Of a DNA stretch of 58,000 nt, positions 10,641 to 20,854 are shown piece after piece. Position 1 is the stretch's first letter. Each line of letters begins with the position of its first letter. The notes under the pieces are model-generated. The model searched no databases, was not told the DNA's origin, and saw nothing but the letters and a program-made list of their open reading frames with translations. This stretch comes from Cryptomeria japonica (lineage: Eukaryota; Streptophyta; Pinopsida; Cupressales; Cupressaceae): assembly GCF_030272615.1 (NCBI RefSeq), contig NC_081406.1:219058997-219116996 (forward strand). The letters run 5' to 3'. Made by a program: the position numbers and the translations under genes.

Positions 10641-11640
10641 GAGGCATCTACAAAATTAGAAGATTGAAATTAATGCAATTGTAGCACATTTATGCAAAAT
10701 GGAGCAGTATAAAGTGAGGCATCTAGAAAATAAGAACATGCATATTTATTTTCAATGTTAGTTTAACTTTTATTGATTTCATAGAATCAATCGGATATGC
10801 TACAAATGTGAATTTTCTTAGAAAAATGGACATGTGTTAACATTTTCGTATATGCTTGAGTTTGTAGTAGCCTGATCTTGCTTATTGCATTACACCTTTG
10901 TGGGGCACCTGCAAAGAGAAGATAGAGTAACATAGTAGTGAAATTATAGTGTGATGTCAAGGAGGTGTGAAATACTTTGTTGCCTTACATAAGTATAACT
11001 CATTGACATAAAGTCCTACACTATAACAAATAAAGAATTGAAAGTGTGATGGGAAGTAGAAAGAGGCAACTAATGGAAGTGCCTTTAAAGATCAACTTTA
11101 TTTCAAATAAAGTGTTTGAAATTGATATCTTTGTTTAGTATGACTTCCTTGGGTATTGAGGCTGCAACAAGGGATGCCTTTTCCTTTGAGGTTATCCACA
11201 TCACTAAAAGAGAGGAAAGAAAACATTGTAACTTGTGGTGCTAATTAGATTATGGTATAAGTTTGGATTTATTTAGCATAATAGACATGTTTTACCTCTT
11301 TTTATTTGTATTTGTGGAGTAGGACATCCTTGTTTCAGGATTCGCTTGTTGTCAAAGCATCTACAAAATTAGAGCATTCATACTCATGCAATGATAGAAG
11401 ATTTATATAAAATGCAAAACTATAAATTAAGAAACCAGAACAATTGTATTCATATGTATCATCATTTTCTAAGGTGTTGTTGTGAACTACAAAGGTCTAG
11501 ATCTGTGAGATGAATATCCATGGAAGATCTGCAAAAGAAGAACATTTAGAGCTACACAAAGAACCAAGATTGTTATCCAATGGAAATGTTTGTGCCAATT
11601 TTGTGTATGCGAGGAGCTTGCTCATATTATTTAGATATTG
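10641..11640. repeat. Diverged tandem repeat, period roughly 0.7 kb
   Basis: The block beginning gcatctacaaaattaga at about 10645 recurs at about 11350, with the same order of landmarks (atgcaat, ttatgcaaaatg / ttatataaaatg, tataaa-t-a-g). A second landmark (acctgcaaagagaag / atctgcaaaagaag) follows in both. Identity is low. It adjoins the 3' side of the rolling-circle transposon and may be its non-coding tail. Confidence 0.4.
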
Positions 11641-11849
11641 TACTCTTTTTGGATCCATGTTGTTCTTTGGAAGACACCAACCCAGATGATGTTGCTTGAC
11701 TAGTATTCATGTTTTAAGTTACTTGCAAATGAGTGTCTACATTAGACTATGTCATGTGAATTTATAGTATATATCTTAGCATAAATGATGTTTTCTAATA
11801 GTATTATTGGCAAAAGAAATGATATAGGTAGAAAGTTATGCATTGTGTG

Positions 11850-12560
11850 AAGGGTAATTCTTGTTCATGATTGCTTCTTAGAAAATCTACACCATGCCTA
11901 GACAATGTTGTATATGTGAGTGAGAAGGATGTCATGATCACTCCAATATGCTTCCAACCTTTTGATTTTAGTTGCATGTGCATTATTGTTTGTCCAAATG
12001 TGATCAATAATGGTCTTTGATGAAGGATCTATTTGTTCATCTAACAAGTGCAAGTTGTGTATTTGCATGTGTCTCTTAAACATTTGTATTATTTTTTAGT
12101 GCATCGATATGTCAATGTTGAAGTCACCTACAATATAGACAAGGCTTTGACTAGGAGAAAATGCCATTGATTCATTGATAATTGCTATGATATTTGTAAT
12201 AATTATTCTTGGTTTGGCATAGAGATTATGAATGAAAAGTGTGTGTCCATTAAGTATGCATGAGAGCAATAGTGCTTAAACATTGTCAAGTGTTAACGGT
12301 ACTGTACTTAGCATATGTATGTTTTCATTATGCCATGAACATGAAATGTTGCAAAACAATTGTACTATGGTAGTGTATTCTCTATTGTTCATGTATTCAA
12401 GTGTGTTTCTTGCAGGAAAACAATGTTTGATGACGTTAGGTCCTTGTCATGTAAGATGTACTCTTTTTGGGGTTGGAAATGTCATGTGTTTAATGTAGAT
12501 ATGAAACTTTGGGCTATGTTTTTGATAATGTCTGTCATTTTGAAGAGTTCAACTAGCAGT
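11850..12560 (-). pseudogene. EEP (exonuclease/endonuclease/phosphatase) domain of the rolling-circle protein
   Basis: Reading leftward: LNGHTLFIHNLYAKPRII…, then IVGDFNIDIS at about 12135-12105 (the GDFN motif around a metal or substrate-binding Asp/Asn). After a single TAA where CAA fits comes SSKTIIDHIWTNN (about 12035-11990) and EAYWSDHDILL (about 11950-11920), the SDH motif with the catalytic His. Spacing of GDFN, IDHIWTN and SDH matches AP-endonuclease-like domains of non-LTR retrotransposons and Helentrons. The nearest intact polymerase-like domain is absent, and the helicase lies directly upstream in the same orientation, so a LINE origin is less likely. Confidence 0.75.
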
Positions 12561-12649
12561 TGTCTTGAGTCGTGCCATCTCATGTATGATTGTTGGTTTT
12601 AGCTTAAAAATTCTTGGTGTTAGAGGGATCAACAAAAAAGTGTTTCAGT

Positions 12650-13936
12650 GATTGATGTGTGATGTAGAGATATATAAGATAACCCATGTTGGTGCACACT
12701 AAAAGGTTCAAGTGCAAGACCATGCATATTGAGTCCTTGTGATTTGTGTATTGTTTTGATGCATGCTAATTGAAGTGGAAATTGTTTTCTTATAGTACTC
12801 TATATAGAAGCTTGTTTGTGGAGTGGTTTTGCAACTCAGAGAATTGGTACCCATCCTTTGTCAACATATGTTTGATTTGGATGTGGTAATTTTGCAACAT
12901 GAAATCTTCCAATGTGGTGAGCAATGAATTTGACCAAAATGATATCAATATCACTAGTTTGTGTATATGTTTTGAATCATCCATCTTATCCATTAATGAG
13001 GCCATCTTGTATATCATAGTTTCTACCATAGATCTCAACCAATATGTCTTTTTTTAACATTATTTGATTTGCCTAATTTGCATTGTGTTTGTGCAATTGT
13101 TTTATGAGAACAAATTTTTCATGTTCATCACTTGCATTAATTGTAATTAGCTCTCCAAGAAGAGTAGATAATATATTTTGGTTGTGTGTATCGACATCCT
13201 TTCTTTAGTAAAAAAGAAATGGAAATGTTGGTTATGTAGGTGGAGAGTGAAAGTATTTGTTATTCAAATATGCTATGTCATCGTTGGTTTGAGATTGTGT
13301 GTATTTTGTTGAGGACATCAATAAAAAGATGATCTATTTGTCTCATTATAGTTTGTAGATTGTAACATTTGAAGTTTTGTTGTCAAAACCCATACAATAG
13401 TAAGCTAGTGTCTATTGTTGGCACATGGAACACTAGACAATCATGTATAGGTTTTTCTTGATACAAGTCACCACATAAAATGTTGTACAATCCATTAAAT
13501 TGTTTAGTTGTTGTTTGAATTAATTCACACAATCTTTTGTCTATGCAATGCAACAATCTAGTTCCAACTAGTGAGAACTCATCAATGGGAACAATACGCA
13601 ATTGTTGATATTCTTTTGTCAATCCATCTAATCTTTCTAAGCTCAAGGGAATAAAATTAGATTTGTTAAATTGTATGAGTGCAAATGCAAGGTTGTGCCT
13701 CCTATAATATATGTTGTTTTTCTTGTGTATGCAAGTAACAAGCCCTTTATCTTTTCTGGGTCACTATCTATTGTGTTATTGTATATACGAAGAAGTCCTT
13801 GATACATTACTTTTGTAGTGAAGGTTTTCCCTATGCCAGCACCTCCTGTCAAGAACAAGTATAATGGCTCATCTGGTTTTTGCTGTTTTTTCATTAATAT
13901 GCCTTTTACTATGGCTTGTTTTTCTTTATTCAGCAT
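12650..13936 (-). pseudogene. PIF1-like helicase domain of the rolling-circle protein
   Basis: Motif I (Walker A) reads LFLTGGAGIGKTFTTK at about 13860-13810 within 13643-13936. Motif II reads VPIDEFSLVGTRLL at about 13590-13545, followed by CGDLYQEKP at about 13475-13445 within 13383-13646. Near the C-terminus, QFPLQLACIKTIHKSQGL at about 12790-12730 and HGLSYISL are the late PIF1/RecD motifs. Motif order and wording fit the PIF1 helicases of Helitrons (ATP-driven 5'-3' DNA unwinding). At least two frame changes and several stops break it. Confidence 0.85.
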
Positions 13937-14630
13937 TCTACGAGCATTGTAATATTCTACGTTGTCGACTAGGTGGGGATGTGCAACAATTTAAAATGGC
14001 CTTGATATTTTTTTGGTGGACATTATGTCTTAGTGTGTCTAAATCTGGTCCCAAGTTGTATTCTTCCTTGTCTTCATTATTTGGTTTTCGAATATTGTGT
14101 CCATCCTTATAGTATTCATCTTGAAGGTTGATATCATTGATAACATCATCCATAACACCCCACAATTCATTTTCATTGTATTTGTACTTTGCTTCATTAA
14201 ATTGCTAGTTTTTCATTGTTGGCAAAAGCATCTTGCCATGTTTGGAAGCCTAGTTTCAATGTGTTTTCGTCAATGGAAAAAAGAACATATAGTAAAAGTT
14301 TCTCTCTACAATATTTTTTGCTGTCAACATGTTTATTACACTTGATAAACCTAATAATTAGAGGTCTAGCTCATTTTGTTAATTTTTCATTTTCTATTGC
14401 ATATGCTGCTAGAAAAATATTGGCTAATGGTTCAAGACGTGCAATGATGAATCAAGCTTTTGCAAGCAACATTTTGTGATTCATCTGGTTCATTGTTCAA
14501 AAGCTCACAAGTCTTTAAAATAAAAATGTGATTGTTAGGAGCATAAGTATCTATGAATTTACATGTACGTGAACTATAGTTAAGAGGAAGGGAAAGCACA
14601 ATGTGTACAACTTGTTGAACAGCCATTTAT
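13937..14630 (-). pseudogene. Linker region between Rep and helicase
   Basis: The minus strand holds QQVVHIVLSLPLNYSSRTCKFI (14432-14626) and DVINDINLQDEYYKDG (13938-14165). Their position and wording match the segment joining Rep and helicase in Helitron proteins (typically …ECAYRLLSLPL…). Frames change between pieces. Confidence 0.6.
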
Positions 14631-14631
14631 T

Positions 14632-16240
14632 TTATGTTGAGCAAGGTGTCACCAAGTTTTTTATCATATTTATGGCATCAATGTTTTGTTGTCTATGGTC
14701 TGTGCATATCTTATTGAACACATTTATCATTGAATTATTGGCTTTTGTCATGTAAGAGCTATAATACATTATTGCATCATATGCATTGAGAACAAATTGT
14801 GCATCTGTGTTTGCTTGCCATAGATGTGGAATCTGGGTTGCAAATGAATTATTCCACATGTGAGTTGACTTTCTTTTTATAAATAATATTGTCCTAAGCA
14901 ATGTAGAAAGTATGGATAAGATGTATTCATCTTCAATCATGTTTATGTTCACTAGAAAATCTACAAAGGACACAAACCCAGGTCATAACTTGATGTTTCT
15001 AAAATTGATCAGAGTTTTGCAACAATATGCATATGGTCTTGTTTTGTGTTGATGCATGGTTCAAGTATTGTCGTTGCTCTCATTGGTGAATGTGGAAAAC
15101 CAAAGTGACACATTCTCTTCTTTGTCTTTCCACATTATTTAGTATGATGATGCATATGAAATCTAGCTATTTGATCATCTAAAGTGTCTATCTTGCAAGT
15201 TATATGTTTACCCACAAAGTGTTCAATAGTAGCATCATTATCTCTTTCCATATATCAGTGCATCTTTAACCCATAGCATGAACTGGTCATTTTCATTTCC
15301 TCAACTTTGAAATTTTGTAACTGAAAAGTAGTCCAATACCTTTCTAAAAAAGGTTTCATCTGAACATAGTAATTGTTTCATTGCATTAATTCTATGTTCG
15401 AAATAGCGAGTGCAGGTGACAAGATCTTTTTTTATCAAAAAGGAAATGTCAATGTTAGACAGTGAATCAAGGTGGCTTTGTCTTGAGATTGTATGATGAG
15501 AGATGTACACTTCTTCCAATGTTTGTGTTAATGATGCCCAATTTTGCTTTGCACTAGTGAATTTCAAAAAAAAGTTGGTAGTCCTAACTATCGTATCATT
15601 GCAAAAACATTCTTTTTGAGATGTTGCAAATAGTTTGATGAATTTCTGGCCTTCTTGAAATTTGTATAACCAATATTTGGTTGCAATATTTTTGCAAGGT
15701 TTAGCTTGTACTTGACATCTCTTGCAAGTAGTGTTCTATCTTTTAACTTTGGTTTGTAGATTCTTATCCAAATGCAAGAAAATACTTGACCAAATAGTAT
15801 TTTGATAGCTTTGAAAAACAAATTAGTAGTAAGATACGCAAATGCTCGATTTGATTCCCATTGAGCAATTTTTTGATATGATTTTTTTTTGCAAATTTTG
15901 TGTCACGTGGTTTGCCAAAAGTTAATGTTGGAAAGTTCACTTCTTCTGCATACTTGCCCTAGAATATTCTCAAAGGTTGGTTTTCTTCCGTTGGTGCAAT
16001 TTTGATCATTTTGTTTTGAAGAGAATGTGTAATTCTTAACTCGGTGAACCCATGTATCAAGCTCTTTGTTTCAATTTCCATAGCATTGTCAATTTCATTG
16101 TCATTGTCACTTGATGAAGACTTATTGCTACGCACATGTTCTTGTGAAGGGTACAAATGATCGTGGCAATTTTTGTTCCGTTTGACATTTTGTATTTTGT
16201 ATAATGTCATTTTGTACAACTCATTAAGAGCATTCATAAT
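14632..16240 (-). pseudogene. Rep (HUH nuclease) region of the rolling-circle protein
   Basis: Pieces in order: VNFPTLTFGKPRDTK (about 15950-15905), an FAMIR…LGLPTFF-type segment near 15600-15560, TCTRYFEHRINAMKQLL followed by DYFSVTKFQS (15420-15304), then GNENDQFMLWVKDA. Next come RMCHFGFPHSPM at about 15120-15085 and, in 14632-14973, LWQANTDAQFVLNAYDAIMYYSSYMTK, the region with the catalytic tyrosines. This order is that of Helitron Rep proteins (Helitron_like_N family). The HxH residues are replaced by Asn and Gln at 15289-15291 and 15283-15285, so nicking activity is lost. A TGA at 15301-15303 sits where CGA would fit. Confidence 0.82.
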
Positions 16241-17460
16241 AGTGTTTGGAGGTGCTCTACCTTTCTAATATGTGTTTGGAGGTGCTCTGCCTTTCTAATA
16301 AATGTCTTTTCAATGCAACAACAATTGTCCATGTTTCATCAGATGAACGTGACAATATTGTTTGTACAATGTTAATGTCTGTTAGCACATTGATAATCGT
16401 TCCATTTAGTCAAATTTGAGATCTCGTGTCCTAGTTGCCAAATCTGTGCAAATGCAATTCAAAGTGATACTAATATTTCTTCGAGTTCTAAAAGCATAAC
16501 TGTGTGTGCTAGTGGCTTATTTGTTTTAATTTACTTTGAGGCTGCATATGATGATTTTATGTTTTGGTCTAGTTGTTGCTTACAAAACTTGCATACCTTG
16601 CTACCACATAGATTCTCTTTCTTGACAATAGTAATTAGTACGTGTACATTGTTTTTTTTGTGTTAAATTACTTATGTTTTTCTTAAAATGGAGTTGTGTA
16701 GAAACTGCACACATTTGTTTTGGTGTATCTTGTATTTTTTCCATGTAAGATTCTACTCTTGTTTGTGGCTTTTTTGTTGAATCTTGGATGCCTTGATCTG
16801 TAGTTTCTTTACGTATTTGTTGTTTTACTTTGCGAAGTGAGTCATGTGATATTTTGGTAAAGAGTTTTGTGGATTGTGTTTTGGGTTCACTAGCTTGTGA
16901 TGCATGGGCGATTTGGTTAAAAGTATTTTTTCGATTCTATAGACATATGGATATCCATGTGTTCATTGTTTTTAATAGCTTGTTTCAATTTGTGGAGCAT
17001 AAATATAGTTTCACTTGAACCAATACCATTGTTTGTGATTGTTCAATATTAGTGTCGTTTACCATAATATTGCCCACCCTAGATGGCCTATAGTGTGTAT
17101 GCATGTCATTGACTTTGTAGCTCATGATATGGTATACTTTGGTTGGTGTTAAGAATTTGCAATATTCTTGTATGCACATGTTGGTTGTTGTGAACCATTT
17201 TTATCTTAACTTGCAAGATGTAAGATAGCCATTCAAAATAGAAATATGCACCTTCAATTCTTCTTTGTTCATATGGATCTCCAATTTTCGCAATAAATCC
17301 TCCCCAACTTGAGATGCCACAACTAATGATGAGGTCACATTTGATACATGTTTTAATGCAACTTATTGCAACTTTGTCTCCATAAAGTAGTGAATTGCAA
17401 AACGATTGAGCCATATACCATCTAAGACACTAGTATTGATTGTTTGTTAGAGTAGCAATT
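16241..17460 (-). other. Upstream part of the rolling-circle element, weak coding remnants
   Basis: One cleaner minus-strand piece (17106-17414) includes CIKTCIKCDLIISCG and GGFIAKIGDPYEQRRIEGAYFYFEWL. The paired cysteines suggest a zinc-ribbon-like segment, as found at the N-terminus of some Helitron proteins, but I cannot confirm it. The rest is broken. A short duplication (tgtttggaggtgctctgcctttctaat) occurs at about 16240-16300. Confidence 0.35.
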
Positions 17461-17589
17461 GTATTGAAAAAAATGTCACCACAATCTGATATTAACAACA
17501 CATGTTTGCGCCAGGGAAAACTTTAAGAAACCCCCCCCTTGGATAAGGTGTAAAAACCTGGTGAAAGCTGTATAATTCTCGAGGAAAAT

Positions 17590-17880
17590 TTTAATTTTAC
17601 TGGCGAATTTTTGCAGTTTACGAAGAAAAGTAATAATTTCCATTGGCGAATTAGCTGTGATCACTCAAAGTTTGTGAAAATTTTTGGCAAATTGTAATGT
17701 TTTTAAAACCATAAAAATATTTGCATTAGTGATTTCAACCTATTTTCAAACCAAAAAGAAAATATATTGATGATTTCAACCTATTTTCAAACCATAAAAA
17801 TAAAATATTGGTGATTTCAAGCTATTTTCAAACCATAAAAAAATATTGGCGATTTCAAGATATTAAGTCATTAAAACACG
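17590..17880. repeat. GGCGAATT and TGATTTCAA repeat block
   Basis: Two ggcgaatt words (about 17601 and 17644) are followed by four units of about 45-65 bp containing (t)gatttcaa-c/g-ctattttcaaaccataaaaa (near 17728, 17769, 17812 and 17848). The ggcgaatt words recur in the same orientation at 48178-48362 beside the hAT transposase. Confidence 0.6.
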
Positions 17881-18640
17881 TGGCACACAGTCATCAACTC
17901 TCTACCTAAAAGACTGCCCATTAGAAATTATCACAACCTAGAGACAGGCCCTCACGACTCTATCTCCAACTCACAAGCTGAAAATGCTAAGCCTTCATTA
18001 CCTCGAGATCTAGCTACTGAGGGAAACTGAACTGCCACTCACCAATTCTCGACCACAAAATGTTAAGTCCTCGTCACTGCAATGACTTGGAGATAGTGGT
18101 AACTTGAACCCTTGTCACGTACTCGCCAACATAAAACTATTTATCTCTTAACCACTAGCACTTCACTCGCAAGCTTGTGGCTTGATTAGGTCTTCAGACA
18201 TTTAACTTCGTGAGCTGGTGATAACCATAAAATTTAACCACAAACTGTTTAGTCACTAGCTCATGACTTAAAAATGCTAACATTAAACAAACATGAGAGC
18301 TAGCAACAACTGTATGAAATGAGTTACTTGCTAACTCTCACGGCTATAATGTATGACATCAGACCAACTCGAGACCTCGCAACCAAAGCAATTTCACTAA
18401 CAATCTCTAGCTCGGTAACATAAAATGCTAACACCCAAAAAGCTAGAGACCTCACGATGTAAACCCAAACCAACTTGTCATCAGCCCATGGCTTGATCAC
18501 ATCTTCAAACATTTTACCTCGCGAGCTGGCGATAACCATAAAACTTAACCACAAACTATCTGGTCGCTAGCTCGCAACCTAAAAATGCTAACATTAAACA
18601 AACATGAGAGATAGCGACAACTATGGTGGCAAGCTAATAT
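17880..18640. repeat. GCGAGCT-type repeat, copy A, with an internal 304-bp duplication
   Basis: Rich in words such as ctcgcaagct, agcgacaac and aaaatgctaaca. The block at about 18212-18311 (gagctggtgataaccataaaa…) is repeated at about 18516-18625 with a few changes. The segment 18318-18470 matches 25447-25605 closely, so copies A and B are related direct repeats flanking the ORF at 20855-24278. Confidence 0.65.
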
Positions 18641-20854
18641 GTACGAGGAATTTTTAAGGCTTGGATGTTGACTCATTCCTAAGGGACTAGTTTGAAGGTT
18701 TCTCCTGAGTCAAGGTTGATTAGACAAGCGAGGACAACAGTTTCAGAGGCATAAAATATTGGATAGCTTCTGAGTTAGAGATGGGAGATCACGGATTTCT
18801 ATGAGAAATTAGAGCTCAGGTTGCTTGTTGTCAGGGATTCTAATGTAGAATTTGTCCAATCAAGGAGGAATAAAATCAGAACAAAATCATTCACAATAGA
18901 TGAGCCTTAGCAGGATGCAGTGGATTTGATAGGCATGACTTCTAGAGTCTACAGTCATGTTGAAAAACACCAAAATGATGATTTTTCATGTGAATGACCA
19001 TCACCAAATGAAGTGTTAAAAGGTTATAAATACAATGGAGTGGTGACTTAATTGGTAGAAGAGAAAAGAAACATTTTTCATTTTCTGAGAGTGTTTTTTT
19101 CCTCAGAAACGAAGATGATGTTTGAGCAGGATCATGCATGGAGTTGTTGGGTGCTCTATGATACTGGATGGGTGTTTTTTTTTTTTCTCCTGTGTGAGTT
19201 TGTTTCTTGTCAGAGGGGTTGTGAAAGTGAGAAGGATTGCCAGAGGGGGTGTGAAAGACTTTTCTTATCAAGAAAGGCCAAGCATGGCACATCCTTTGCT
19301 TCTACTCTACCACAGGATGGCAGGGGGTTTGAAGAAGGAGCCTGCAGAGAAATGAAAGAAGGATTTTTTTGGGTGGGGAGTGGCAACCAGTCATCTTTGT
19401 GACAACATGGAAGCTGTAACCCCTCCCCAACATATTACATTTACCCTAAAGCTCCTTTTTCCACTTTCCCTGGTCGTGGGCATGAAGGCTCGAGCTCCTC
19501 TTTCCATTTTCTTTTTTCATGGATATGAAGGATTCCTCCTCTATTTGGAAATGATCTGTTGGACAGAACGTAACATCTAACATTCCATCCAAAGGCATCA
19601 GGGTGAAAATGGCATGGCTCAAGTAGTTTTGCAAGTTGTATAGTCATTGAGGTTCCTTTTTTGGTTCCAGTAGTGATTCTACACTCTAGGTGAAGGGAGC
19701 AAGTTGTATAGTCATTTACAGAGCAAATGAAAAGCATTTAGTGTCAAGCTTTGTGGAGGTTCTTGAAGGAGATATATAAATTTATTTTGTGATGGTTGAC
19801 AGAAGGAGTAATTTTATTCAATAGAAATTAAATTCTGATCTATTTCTCTCTAATGTATAATTCTATCTCTTTCAAATGATCAGAATCATGAGTTTTAACT
19901 TTTTCATTTGTTGCATTGTTATGGTGTATGTAATTTTTCATTTAATGCTTCCTATTATGCCTAGGAATTCAAAATTTTTGTTAGTTTGGAATCATATTAA
20001 GGATTCACCTTATTGTAATTAGTGGGCAGATTATAGGTATGAGTAAATGCCAACTTTATGGAGGAGGGAAAACATGTACATGGTAGTCATAGAACACCTC
20101 CATATATATTACATAAACATCCATAGCATATAAAATCATAAGAGTATTAAGAATGAAAGTATCAAACACCACAATAGATAGGAATACAACATAATTAGTA
20201 AAACATGTGTGTAACTTAATTAAAGGGAATATCTTTTGAGGATCCAATTCCATGATAGATGATATAGACAAATCACAATTTCATAATCAAAGGCAAGCAA
20301 GAAAACATATTCACCCACAATGAATCAACTATTATAATTGGAAGGTCACTTCACCAAGTCAACATCAAGATAACAAACTAGTGCCTTATCCTAGGGCATA
20401 GGGTCACTTACAATTCAAAGACAACCTGATAATAAACTTCAATAAGATTAATTTGCAAATAAATAGGAATGAATATGCCATTACATAGACAACCCAGATT
20501 CATATGTAAAATGAAAAACCCTTGACCATTTAATTCACAGTGAAAACATAAATTCAACACAAAGACAATTACATGAAGATCTCAAACTGCAAATGATATT
20601 GATATTATATTCATAATGATATTAGAAAGTAAATTCAAAATGTGATTCAGTTATGCACTTATCAAATTCTTGAATAGTTGAACTATTAGAACTATATAAG
20701 AGTTTTCAACATCAATAAAAGTGGCCAACTAGCCATCCCTCTCTACCGATCGAAAACAAAAAGTGGCCATCCCTCTCAAATTAATCTTGGAATCCTTTTA
20801 TAAGATGAGGATTCAACAAGCTTAGAGTTACTATGAGGAATCTTGGGTAGCAAC
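18641..20854. other. No gene recognised; possible isolated promoter
   Basis: A plus-strand TATA-like word (ttataaataca at about 19023) is followed by a pyrimidine-rich leader and a 116-codon open frame (19052-19402) with low-complexity F and C runs and no known domain. This could be a solo LTR or leader fragment. From 19800 to 20854 I see only AT-rich sequence without repeats or coding signal. Confidence 0.35.

Larger units (their letters stand above)
11850..16240 (-). mobile_element. Decayed Helentron-like rolling-circle transposon, Rep-helicase-endonuclease region
   Basis: The minus strand carries, in order, a Rep region (about 16000-14700), a PIF1-type helicase (about 13950-12650) and an EEP-type endonuclease (about 12560-11850). 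Several frames and many stops are involved. Rep followed by helicase defines Helitrons, and a C-terminal apurinic-like endonuclease is the hallmark of the Helentron branch. Neither terminus was located: the right end lies beyond 16240, possibly near 17460, and the left end probably lies within 10400-11800. Not functional, since the HUH motif is lost and the frame is broken throughout. Confidence 0.8.

Noticed and set aside
19022-19402. A promoter with a 116-codon gene on the plus strand
   Set aside because: The frame is low-complexity, overlaps other frames of similar length and has no domain. It is kept only as a weak note.
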